DNA of 64,000 bases from Agarophyton chilense (taxonomy: Eukaryota; Rhodophyta; Florideophyceae; Gracilariales; Gracilariaceae): the NCBI GenBank assembly GCA_030374765.1, contig JARGXX010000098.1, forward strand, positions 434,001 through 498,000, read 5' to 3'. Shown here piece after piece: positions 11,040-20,100 of the stretch. The translations under genes were made by a program, and so were the position numbers. The first letter of the stretch is position 1. Each line of letters opens with the position of its first letter. Under the pieces are notes generated by a model. It saw only the letters and a program-made list of their open reading frames with translations, was not told the origin of the DNA and ran no database searches.

Positions 11040-11471
11040 ATGAGCATCGCCGACGCCGCCATCGTGCGCCCCGTCGCAATCCTCGCCTCCCATCCGGACA
11101 ACTTCCACCTGCTCCGCTCCCCACACCTCTTCTTTTCGCACACCCTGCGCACCCTCTTGCTCGCCGACGCCGCCGACTGCGACTCCGGCCAGTCCACCGT
11201 CGATGTACTGGACAAGCTCGTGGACGAGCACCAGCACGAACACCAAGAGATGGACGAGCTCGACCGCCTCGACAACGAAGCAGGGCTGCACGGAAAGCCC
11301 CCGGCGAAGCCCGGTCTGCCGCACCTCCCCCTAGCACTCCGTCTGCACGCCCCGCGCATATCCGACGAATTCTTCAGCGTCCGCCGCGTCGAGCAGCTTG
11401 CATTCGAAAGAGACGCGTCATCTCCGTCACCTTCGAGCTCGGCGCAGAGGTCGCCATTATCTACACCGTAA
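11040..11471 (+). CDS. hypothetical protein, possible frameshift near its end
   Basis: A 143-codon frame starting MSIADAAIVRPV, with the C/G-ending codon preference typical of host genes here. It has an acidic, Glu/Asp/His-rich middle (DKLVDEHQHEHQEM) and no recognised domain. Coding bias stays in this frame until about 11,413 and then moves to the +2 frame, where about 18 codons (VISVTFELGAEVAIIYT) all look selected. A single missing base in GACGC|GTC would join them. The annotated tail after residue ~124 is therefore suspect, and the real protein may continue to a possible donor site GTAAAG at 11,468. Family not recognised. Confidence 0.5.
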   Translation: MSIADAAIVRPVAILASHPDNFHLLRSPHLFFSHTLRTLLLADAADCDSGQSTVDVLDKLVDEHQHEHQEMDELDRLDNEAGLHGKPPAKPGLPHLPLALRLHAPRISDEFFSVRRVEQLAFERDASSPSPSSSAQRSPLSTP

Positions 11472-11942
11472 AGGTTTTACTTGTGCTTGGGGACTGCGGT
11501 ATCTTTGTGCCGTTTCAATGCGCCCCGCTCTGCCGAACGCCCTTCCAAGTTGTTTGTCCACGCTCGCTTTTGTGCAACCGAAACCGATATCCCCGTCTTG
11601 CACCGCCGTGTGCCCGCCGCATCAAATTGCTCGTTACCCCTCATGCGCTGTGAGTGGCCCTTTGGAACACCCTGTGTGCTCAGCAATGCAACTCACTGCG
11701 CCTTTTTCGATGCGCCCAACGCCACAGCAGAGCCACAGCAGAGCCACGGCTTACTAGCAATACGCGCCTGTGCCAATGCGTTTCCCATCGCCCCATGCCC
11801 AGCTTCCTTTTCTTCACACCCTCTCCGTCTTAAAACGTCCGCTACTTGGCACCATTCGTCAAGCGCTGTACTGTTTGCCCGCCAACCGCAGTTCTGTCCA
11901 CTTGTCGACGTCACAACTTTGTCCTGTGCCGACACCAACGCT

Positions 11943-12658
11943 CTACACCCCCACGCGTGCCGTTCCTCTCCGAAATCCCGCATTCAAAAGCAGTGTAGGG
12001 AATCCACAATCCAACAAAGCCGCATATGCGAGGAGCTCTGTTTCACGCCTCCACTGTCGTTGCAACCGGTCAAACCGTTGTTGTACCGTAGCAATCATGT
12101 TGGAGATCTGTTCACGTTCGCGCCATGCTTGTGCAGTCCGGGCTGATTCTTTCCTCCGCTCCGAAAAAGGGATCAGCATCCGGTTTGCATCAGCAGTCGC
12201 ACACTGCACCATGTGATATCTTGCTTGCAAGTACGTTGAAACCAAGCCGAAGACATCATCAGCTGTCAGAAAAGTCTACGGTACGAACGTATGACGCTTA
12301 CCTTCCTGTCCTTCTAACCTTCATACTGTAGCCGTGCAAAACATTCGCAGCAAACTGAGTAGCTTACAACAAATCTCACTTTTCGCGTCGGCTGTCTTCC
12401 TCACCATATTAACAATAACACTTCACTCCCATCGCAGCCGTTTTGGTAGCCGAAACGACGCGAACCGGTGAAGGCTGCAGCATGAGCTGTATGACTCGAG
12501 ATTTGGAGCGGAATCTGTCGCTGAAGTTGCAAAACAGCGCTTAGTTCTTTCGTCATCTTTTTCAACCACAGTTTGCCATCCAGGTTTCCAGAGCCAATCC
12601 AAACACTTCCACGACAACTTTGGCTTCTTGTCGTACATATGTATCGGGCGTTCTATTA
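11943..12658 (-). CDS. tentative spliced gene, function unknown
   Basis: Two minus-strand blocks look like exons. The first (12,658 to about 12,435) reads WIGSGNLDGKLWLKKM and onward, and is preceded by AATAATAG, a possible acceptor. The second (about 12,262 to 11,943) reads DDVFGLVSTYLQARYHMVQ and then a long amphipathic helix with SERRKES and QQRFDRLQRQWRRE, ending at TAG 11943. A donor GTGAAG and an acceptor CTGACAG would join them in frame with an intron of about 170 bp. Upstream exons may exist to 12,950. No family is recognised, and the exon borders are guesses. Confidence 0.3.
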
Positions 12659-13212
12659 TTATCGAGACCGGGAAACACCAGTACTCAACTGCAATTGTTG
12701 CAGTGTTACGATGTCAACCGTATTTCGTCTTTCATGCTTCTCTATGATCCATAACATGAAGTGCTGACCATCACAGCAAAACAGAAACCAACTCAATCTG
12801 GGTCTGTGTCTCACACGTTTTACCAGAAACCAAACAACACCAGAATGGGCTTGCAGACAACGAATCTTGATGTTACTGTTAGACAAAACGTACTGGTATA
12901 CTTTACTAGAACATGGTTCAACAATCCCATCTGATTCAACGATCATGTGTATCTACGCATCACACTACGGTTTCCTGAAACCATCCGGCATCACATGCAT
13001 GTCGGCCCGAAGATTTGAGCGTGGCTCGGAGAAGAATGACAACACGAGCGCGACACAAAGAGTCTACAATGAACACACTACAACGTTTCACACTTTACTC
13101 AGAAACAACTTTTCTCATTGCGCAGTCATCTCTGTCACACACTGGCATTTCCTGTTGTACTTTTTACAGCTGCTCATTGTTCGCTTGATGTCGGATATGT
13201 AAATCACTTTCG

Positions 13213-13557
13213 TTACATAGATCCATCCTTTGCCCAACTGTTTCTGCATTGTGGACCAATTGCAATGAGATTCAAGTTATCCTCATCAGGAGTTGCGCTA
13301 CAAACCCCAATCGAGGTACACCCAAATAGGTAGTTACTAGTTTAGGAAGATACCAAATTAGCTCACTCTCCGTCAGGCGCATCCCGTTTCGGATGCACCC
13401 AATCATATGAAAACCATCCACAATGCACCTTTGAATTGAAGCGAGGCATTGGAATCCAATCCTTTTCGAGACGCTCGCCCGCGAGCTGCGCACACCAATC
13501 CATTGGATTCTCGAACACATCGTAGTAGTCAATCGCCCCAGTTTCTTCCACATTCAT
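13213..13557 (-). CDS. small two-exon protein of 91 residues, unknown function
   Basis: Exon 1 (13557-13367) encodes 63 codons starting MNVEETGAIDYYDV. A 69-bp intron (13366-13298) has GTGAGC at its donor and TTTGTAG at its acceptor. Exon 2 (13297-13213) adds ATPDEDNLNLIAIG and ends in TAA. The product is acidic and tryptophan-rich (MDWCA, KDWIP, CGWFSYDW) with three cysteines. An in-frame TAA lies shortly upstream and no acceptor intervenes, so exon 1 is the first. A TATAAA box 33-38 bp before the ATG supports this. Without splicing the frame stops at codon 65. No family match was recognised; the composition recalls small organelle-complex subunits, but that is only an impression. Confidence 0.45.
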
Positions 13558-13589
13558 CGGTTCCAAGAACGGCCAAGCACAGCCGTGCG

Positions 13590-13595
13590 TTTATA
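13590..13595 (-). promoter_or_regulatory. TATA box of the small two-exon gene
   Basis: TATAAA on the minus strand, 33 bp before the ATG at 13557. This places the transcription start very close to the start codon. Confidence 0.4.
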
Positions 13596-14129
13596 CCTCA
13601 TTCAAAAATGATTGTAAGTGCTTGTGAACGATGTGTTGCGAAGTCCTGTCTCGAATTGAGACCCCCGTAGGAGAGCCGTTGCGAATGGACACAGGTTATT
13701 ATTCTTTCACCTCACATCTTCAATCCCAGAAATATGCTTGAATCTTCATCGCTTGCCTTCTGCGCACATCGATTACGCGGGGCACAACGCGACTGTTTGA
13801 AGTCTCCTACGTCTTTTCTACCAGTCCTATCTTCTGTCTTCTTTTTCTTTTTCTTTATTGTGGACGTTATGTTCTAATTCCTAACACAGCAGAGATCTAT
13901 CCTACATATATTTATCCTTAATGTTTGCCTGGTCTTCAGCTGGTACCGAGAATGTAGCAGAGAACGGAATAGGACCTTAATTGCATACTTTGGATAACAA
14001 AAGCCTCTTCAGGCGTCGCGAAACTGTTCAGAGGTGACTATAGAGAGGCGGGAGCCAAGAGTATCAGTAGTTCAGCTAGTAGGAAGGTGCGAGAAAACAC
14101 GTCCAGTTTGCAACCAGCAACCCCGACCC
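13596..14129. other. intergenic, no gene recognised
   Basis: Contains a pyrimidine-rich tract (about 13,835-13,860) and short spurious frames. Ends at the target site of the piggyBac-like element. Confidence 0.4.
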
Positions 14130-14133
14130 ATAT

Positions 14134-17100
14134 CCCTAGTACGCTAAGGTCCAAAAAAATGGACTTTATGAGAAATGCAGATGAGATTGTTTTGTTCTTA
14201 TGTGCGATTATTTGGCCTTTAAAGCCGTAAAACGCCCAAATTTGACGGCCTCTAGCTCTCTAACCGTTTAATTTGATCCAATTCTGAGTTCACGACTGGG
14301 TTCAGCGGTCTTTTCCCGACCTTCCAGGTTTCCAACCTTTGCAATCGGAGCCCAATTGCCGTGGCTGTGGCCAAGTTACTCCAAGTCTTCCACCATGTCA
14401 TCCATGCCTTTCGACGATCTTCCGTTGTCGATTGAAAAAGTGGATAACACCAACCAAAGCACTCCAGGTGCCCCAATAGATGGTCCCAGACAAGCTGCCC
14501 CGTTTGTGCCGAATTCCACCGCAGGAGTTGGGCAAATACCACGTCAAGCGCCTTCAGAGGCAACCGTTCTGCTTTATGAGGACGCACGTGTGGATTGTAG
14601 GCCAACTATACACGGTAGAGAGCGAGGAAGAGAACGAGGAGCTATAATTGGGCGGGTAAGGGGACTAGGGAGGGCAAGAGCGCGTGGCAGAGGGTTTTCA
14701 AAACGGAGATCAAACAAATTGTTGGAGGATGCGAGCGCTGGTTGGGTTATGAGCAAGACACAACGCAACGGCTTGATGATGAAGAAGGAGTTCTTTGACA
14801 CTGTCTTACAACACCGCGCTCGCTATTTCTGTAAGGCCTCAATGAGGAATCTGAAGTTGGAGCTAGAGGTAAAAGGCTTATCTAACGACCCCGATACAGG
14901 TGGTAACCGGGAGTTGTCGAACGGAAGAAAGGGACTCTGAACAAGTCATGGGAAGTAAAAGCGATGCCGAGCAGGGCGTATGGCGCACTGAGATCACCTC
15001 ATTTGATCGGCGCAAGGCGTTCGTTATAGATGACGACCCAGAATTGGGTCCAGAGGTTTTCTTTGCATCGAAGTCTATCTCAGGTGTTGGAACCAGAACT
15101 GGAAGCAACCGTGTCACTGCTATTGCTGTGCGTGAGCACGGCACAGAGAATTATACAAAGATCCTCCGTTTCATGTATACTGTGCCGTCTTTGCTGCAGA
15201 AAAGCCTCAACACATGGCTCGCAGTTCCTACGGAAAATGTTTCTTTGCAATCGACTCTGTTCAGTAGTAATGAGCAGCCGAATGAAGCGGCAGAGAAGAT
15301 GAGATTAGTGGCAGAAGGAATGATTATTGCTGTTTGTGACGTTCTGACATTGGGTCAGCGATGTGCTGACTGGTTCGTTCTGCGTCAGTTTAGGGTGACT
15401 AGTACAAATACGGGGCACCTTTTGATGACTCTTGACGATGTTTGAGCTCAACCTGGACTGCAGTCGGGAGGGAATGAGAAGACTTTGGCGGAATGGTTTT
15501 CGCTGCTGCATGGCGGCTGGTTTAGCTCGATGGTTTCTACTGAAGCCATAAAGAGGGGTACATTGAATAAGTTTGCAGTTGTTAGTGCCCTTATAAGACT
15601 CTAAGCCGTGAAGGCTATCTTCGAGGTCAGCATGGTCTCCATGAAACACGAAGCCTACATAACATGTTCACCCGATGCAGTGTTGGTTTTGTAAATCGGG
15701 TTGTACGAGGACTGGGGGGACGCGAGGCTGCTGGAGGGGTTCGAAACTTGTCTTGGCTTCGCTGGAGATTAAGACGAGGGTTGCCTCTTTTACTCTTGGA
15801 GAAGCTATACAATTGTTATCGCCGGACATACTACGTTGCGATGTTGGCGATGATACATTCAAGAAGTACATCCCACACGAGCACATGGCTCAAATTGTTC
15901 ACCAAGCTGTCGTTCTGACAGTTGAGTTCTGCGTCTACGTTGTTTCTGGGGAGACGGGAGTACTGTACACTGTCATCATACGGGTATCATCGACGACTCG
16001 TGAACTGTTTGAGCGATGTATCGTCTCTATGGCAAAACCGTTGGTTGAATGGGCCTATAAGAGCGAATGTTCATTTCCACCCTTCGTTACAGTGGAAGAA
16101 AAACACCGTTTGAAGGTTCGGCTCTAATTCTGGAAGATGGTTGACGAGCACGTCCAGAGCAATGGTTGTTTTGTGCCTTTGAAGCTATTCAAGCATGCTG
16201 CGCAGAGCTTTTATTCTAAGACGAAGGGAGGAGTTGATGGGGCTACTCAGCAACGAGCAATCCTGCGCAGTTCGACCTCTCGGTTCAAGTGGGAGCAAAA
16301 GATTGTCACACAAACACTGAAGACCCTTGCAGTAAATGCTCACATTGCATGGCGGATCATTCAGCGCCAAGAGTTGTCGGAATCAGATGAACAGTTTCGC
16401 TCAATCGATAGCTATCGTCACGAGTTGAACAAGGTTCAATCAACCTCGGATTTCATGTTTAATGTGGCTAAGGAGCTACTCAGCTACGCGGCTAGTATCC
16501 AGCTACAGAAGCACAGCGAAGATTGCAACGAAACGCCATTGGAGACAAATGATGTTGAGGTTAAGCGCTTAATTTCTCTTGCGAAAACCAAGAAGCGATA
16601 CAGGCTGACTTTCTTCAACTATATTGATGGAGTTAAACTTCGAGTTTCTGTCAAGGGCCAACACGCTGAAGCAGCACCATTGCAACACTGCGCGCTGTGT
16701 GGGGCACACACTCAAGGGTATCGAGGACATCGGACTCAGTGGAAATGCCAAGCTTGCTTTGTGCACCTTTGCCTAAACGTAGCGCCAGGTTTCAGGAAGA
16801 GTTGTTCCCACATCTGGCACAAAAACAAGTTTCCACAGGCGCGCAGGATTCCAGCGAGAGCACCCTCACGTTCTCAAAGCAGAGATGGTACAAGTGCCTC
16901 AGGATCTATGTCAGAGGTGAATGGGAGTGGCCAGAGACTTAGTTTTGACGATGTGCAGAGAAGCTATGAGGAAGTGGAGGAAGTTGAGGATGAAATAGAG
17001 CCTGTTGGTAGCAATCTGCACAGAAGATCCAGTATGGTATCATTAAGGTCTTCAAGACGACTTTCAGAAGGCACAAACCCAAGCCGAGGGCCGCATTCGA

Positions 17101-17446
17101 AGAGGAGAAGAGGGCAGTGATAATCCAGGGCGAGGCAATTAGGACAGAGATAGAGGGATGTAGCAAATGTCGCTGTTTGGGGAGCAGGAGGGTGGTCGTA
17201 AAGTCCAATTTATCGCACATAAGGCCATTTTGAGACTGCTTGAGGTAGTTTGAAGAGCCCAACTTTGACACTATGTCACTCTTGAACTACTTGTCCAATG
17301 ACGCTGAAACTTCGCACAAACACGGAACACATCGTCATCAACAAGGCTACGGGCTTACTTTTGCGATTCGTTTCAAAGGCTTCTAAGCACAGAAGCTCAA
17401 AGCTAATGTGCAGAAAAAAAATGGACCTTAAAATGTTGTACTAGGG
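14134..17446 (+). mobile_element. piggyBac-like DNA transposon with ATAT target duplication
   Basis: A 3,313-bp element bounded by inverted termini CCCTAGTAC (14134-14142) and GTACTAGGG (17438-17446), flanked by ATAT on both sides (14130-14133, 17447-17450). The CCCTAG start is that of the classical piggyBac terminus, but piggyBac duplicates TTAA, not ATAT. Subterminal matches support the ends: TAAGGTCCA occurs just inside each terminus, and TTATGTGCGAT occurs near 14,200 and inverted near 17,210. It carries one interrupted gene on the plus strand. Confidence 0.75.
14395..17120 (+). pseudogene. YqaJ-nuclease-like / piggyBac C-terminus protein of the transposon, interrupted
   Basis: The reading runs through three frames. 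The N-terminal part is basic with an RGRERGRERG tract. The middle (about 15,450-16,120) has features of the YqaJ/lambda-exonuclease fold of PD-(D/E)xK nucleases: GTLNKFAVVSAL, then YITCSPDAV, LASLEIKTRV and HMAQIVHQAVV. The last open part (16,137-17,120) begins with FYSKTKGGVD, the segment bearing the third catalytic Asp of piggyBac transposases, followed by a Cys/His cluster (CALCGAH, CQACF, CSHIWH) like the piggyBac C-terminal zinc domain. No clear match to the first two piggyBac catalytic aspartates was seen. Interruptions: a frame change at 14,869-14,899, TGA near 15,443, TAA near 15,600 and 15,691 with a second frame change, and TAA at 16,125. Decay is the simplest reading; very short introns are an alternative. 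Confidence 0.6.
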
Positions 17447-17910
17447 ATATGAGCACAATACAAAGAAGGCGAAGTTCTGGCAGTGGCTTGTGTATTATTC
17501 TAGATTGTGTCTGAAGGCGGGTGTGTCGAAATAGAAGATTTTTTTGGGCAGATCGATAAAAAACTTAGTTCTCTTCTGTGGTTAGCCTGATCTTTTGGAG
17601 AAAAGATCTTCCGTTCGTAAGATAATAGCGAAGCGAAGAAATGGATGCCCAACGCCCATGTAAGGCAATAGTTTCAGCAAATGTTCCATTGCAAAAGGCA
17701 TGAATAATTGCGCCAATACGCGCCTAGTGAGGCTTTAGTAAGCCTGGGAGAAACTCTGCGGCGTCCTTGATTATTTGCAAATAAACATTGCAAGTGATGT
17801 CGATGATCGTTTTGGGCCGATGTACTGCATGGAGTTATGAAAGATATGACAAGACAAAAAGGTCAAGGATAGTTGTAAGCTGATTGTCCCCGGTGTTTCA
17901 GTGTGCAATC
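17447..17910. other. intergenic, no gene recognised
   Basis: Short gap between the piggyBac-like element and the retroelement remnant. AT-richer, with no supported feature. Confidence 0.4.
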
Positions 17911-20100
17911 CTAATTCAGCTGATGTAGGTGCGCCGATGCTGTAAGTTCGAATGTCCCCGGAGATTGCGACATCTTGTCTTCAGAGCAACATGTACGTCG
18001 TGGAGGCCTCTCTCTTCGAACCGAGCTACAATGGCCAGCATCATATGATGGGTTAATGGCAGAGAGGCTTTCTGAGGGACTCAACGTTTCCAAGCTCCGA
18101 CGGTTCTTCGAGCAAGGCTTAGGTGAGAGAGCAGATCTGGAACCCCGAAACAGATATGCGAGAGTTAATTCATCATTTCTTGTCTTTTTCCAGGTGATGG
18201 GTGCTGATTGTAGGATTGTTCGATGTAGCAAAAGAGGGTATGATAAAGATCTTGAACAGTGTTTGGCATAGCTGTAGCGTAGCTAAACAACGATGAGTAG
18301 ACCATGAGGTATCGACGACTTGTTTCAGTTTTTAATCGCCCAGCAATAAGAGGGTGGGATTGAAACATGATCGTATCGTATTCGGATAGGTATTTGAGCT
18401 CAGAATCACAAACAATGGTGGTATTCGATTGAAGTGGTTCTCGCGGAGCAATCGGAAACGAAGCTTGTTGCAGTGGTTGTGGATTTAGAGAACGAATGTT
18501 CTTCAGAAGGGCCCGGCGACGATGAAAGGCCTTACAAATTTCACTGGAGAGGGGCATCTTTGACTATTGGAGAAGTGAGGGAGTGTCAGATGGGTTAAAG
18601 CGGGTTATTGTGTGAAGAAGACGTGGGGAGAAGTCAGGAGCAATTGTGACGGCAGTGAATCGACGAGCAGGTCGAGCGATATTTGTAGATGAAGATCGGC
18701 CTTTTGAAACGGCGCCATTTTTAGTGGATGAATCAGAAAGCAATTCTAATCTTCTACCTGCTATGTTGCGGGGGAAGGCCTATTCCGAAGCAATTACGCC
18801 TGCATGACCCTGTGGCCCATCGATGTGTTGTGAGCGACGCCAACTGTAGGCAAAGACTGTACTCCACTTACAACACTTAACAATTGTGTGTTAGTTTTGG
18901 GTTTCGAGCACCGTGATGGAGTGTCTGCGAGTGGCAACGAAATGCAAGAATTCTGCGCATCGCTGCGTAACTTGAGCGGAACACACACCCACAGCGATAG
19001 ACATGGCGTCAAAAGCGACAAAAATGGGCCAGATCGCTCAGTCGGGACAGACTCTTTCTAACTGGAGCACGGCTGAAAGTGCGGTAACCTCTCTCCCAGC
19101 CGCCCTCTGGAGAGCCTTTAAAGGCGGCCCGTTTCGGTGAAGGACAATACATTTTAGCCTCACGAAAGAAATAGCCGGCCTCGTAGCGAGAGCGAGCAAC
19201 TCAAGTCGCCCCAAGAGAGTTCGAAGTTGGAAGGGCGTCTTTTGGAAGAAAACAGTAGACAACATTTCGAGGGAAATGTATTCGAGAAGCTTTTTGGGAT
19301 CAGAGCGACTACCATTCTCCTGGAGATACCATTTCCATCCGACAAGGGACAAGACGTCGATCAAGACTTATTCCAGAGGGCTTGATTTCGACTCTTTTCG
19401 TCGAAAGCCGTGGTCAGGAGAAACAATATTACAGTCATTTTTGAAAAGAATGATATCATTCTCGGGCCAGTTTGTCCCAACAGCCTTGATGTCGTCCAAG
19501 ATGTAGAGGAAAAGCAGGTCCTTATCATTCATATTGAGGGTGACACCTGTTTGAGAAAGAATCTTGAATTGTGGAAGGGGACAGCGATGGTCGGGGATTT
19601 TGGAGCGGGCTTGCACGTAGGCGATTTGTAGAGAGGCATTGACGATACTGTGAGCTTTTGCTACGCTCGACTTGAATCCCATAGACATTGCAGCCTGGAA
19701 TGCTCGGATAAAATCGGTTTCGTGAAGGCTGGTCTGAGTCTCATGGAGGATTTCTTGTTGCGTTTGTGTATCCAGAAGAGCGAATTTGATGAGTTTCATT
19801 GGCAGCAATTGGACGAGTAAAGGAGAACTTCCGATGGAATGGAACATGTTACAGATGTCGAAGAAGAAACCTAAGGCATGTATGTCCGATTTCATTCTGA
19901 CATTATTGAATAGGTCTGTCGTTGGAAGATCGACTGTAAAGAACTCGGGGATGAAAGCATTCGGGAGTCTGGGCCACCTGATGAGACGATCTTTGCGTTC
20001 ATTTTTAACGAAAGCAAAGAGAGTTTTTGTAAAGCGATCGGCAAGCGCTTGATATTCGGGTGGTTCGACTCGCAGAACTGACCAGTACAGCATTACAGCT
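17911..20100 (-). mobile_element. decayed reverse-transcriptase retroelement (DIRS-like)
   Basis: Minus-strand remains in the order reverse transcriptase (20,093-19,038), RNase H-like scrap (VAFDAMSIAVGVCS around 19,000), then an unidentified block (18,557-18,165, containing TSRRYLMVYSSLF) where a DIRS element would carry its tyrosine recombinase. No LTRs or inverted termini were identified. The family call rests on the style of the reverse transcriptase; the recombinase is not proven. The ends are approximate. Confidence 0.5.
19038..20093 (-). pseudogene. reverse transcriptase, interrupted
   Basis: Two consecutive minus-strand blocks (20,093-19,368 and 19,364-19,038) form one polymerase domain. 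Motif A is FFFDICNMFHSI, motif B is SMGFKSSVAKAHS, motif C is the Y-x-DD box FLYILDDIKAVG, and the thumb region reads SLVGWKWYLQ followed by LLGRLELLALATRP. The last pattern (L-G-x-L-x-x-L-A-x-x-x-R-P) is seen in DIRS-type and related retroelements rather than Ty3/gypsy. A stop and frame change near 19,366 separate the blocks, so the gene is dead. The start is not defined. Confidence 0.65.

Noticed and set aside
11481..12146. 221-codon plus-strand frame
   Set aside because: Cys/Ser/Pro-rich translation without motifs; the minus strand in the same place has a better coding signal.
17975..18271. 98-codon plus-strand frame with a helical look
   Set aside because: It overlaps the retroelement on the opposite strand and has no recognised motif.
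20062..20072. GGTTCGACTC, similar to a tRNA B box
   Set aside because: It lies in the reverse-transcriptase coding region on the opposite strand, with no A box or cloverleaf around it.
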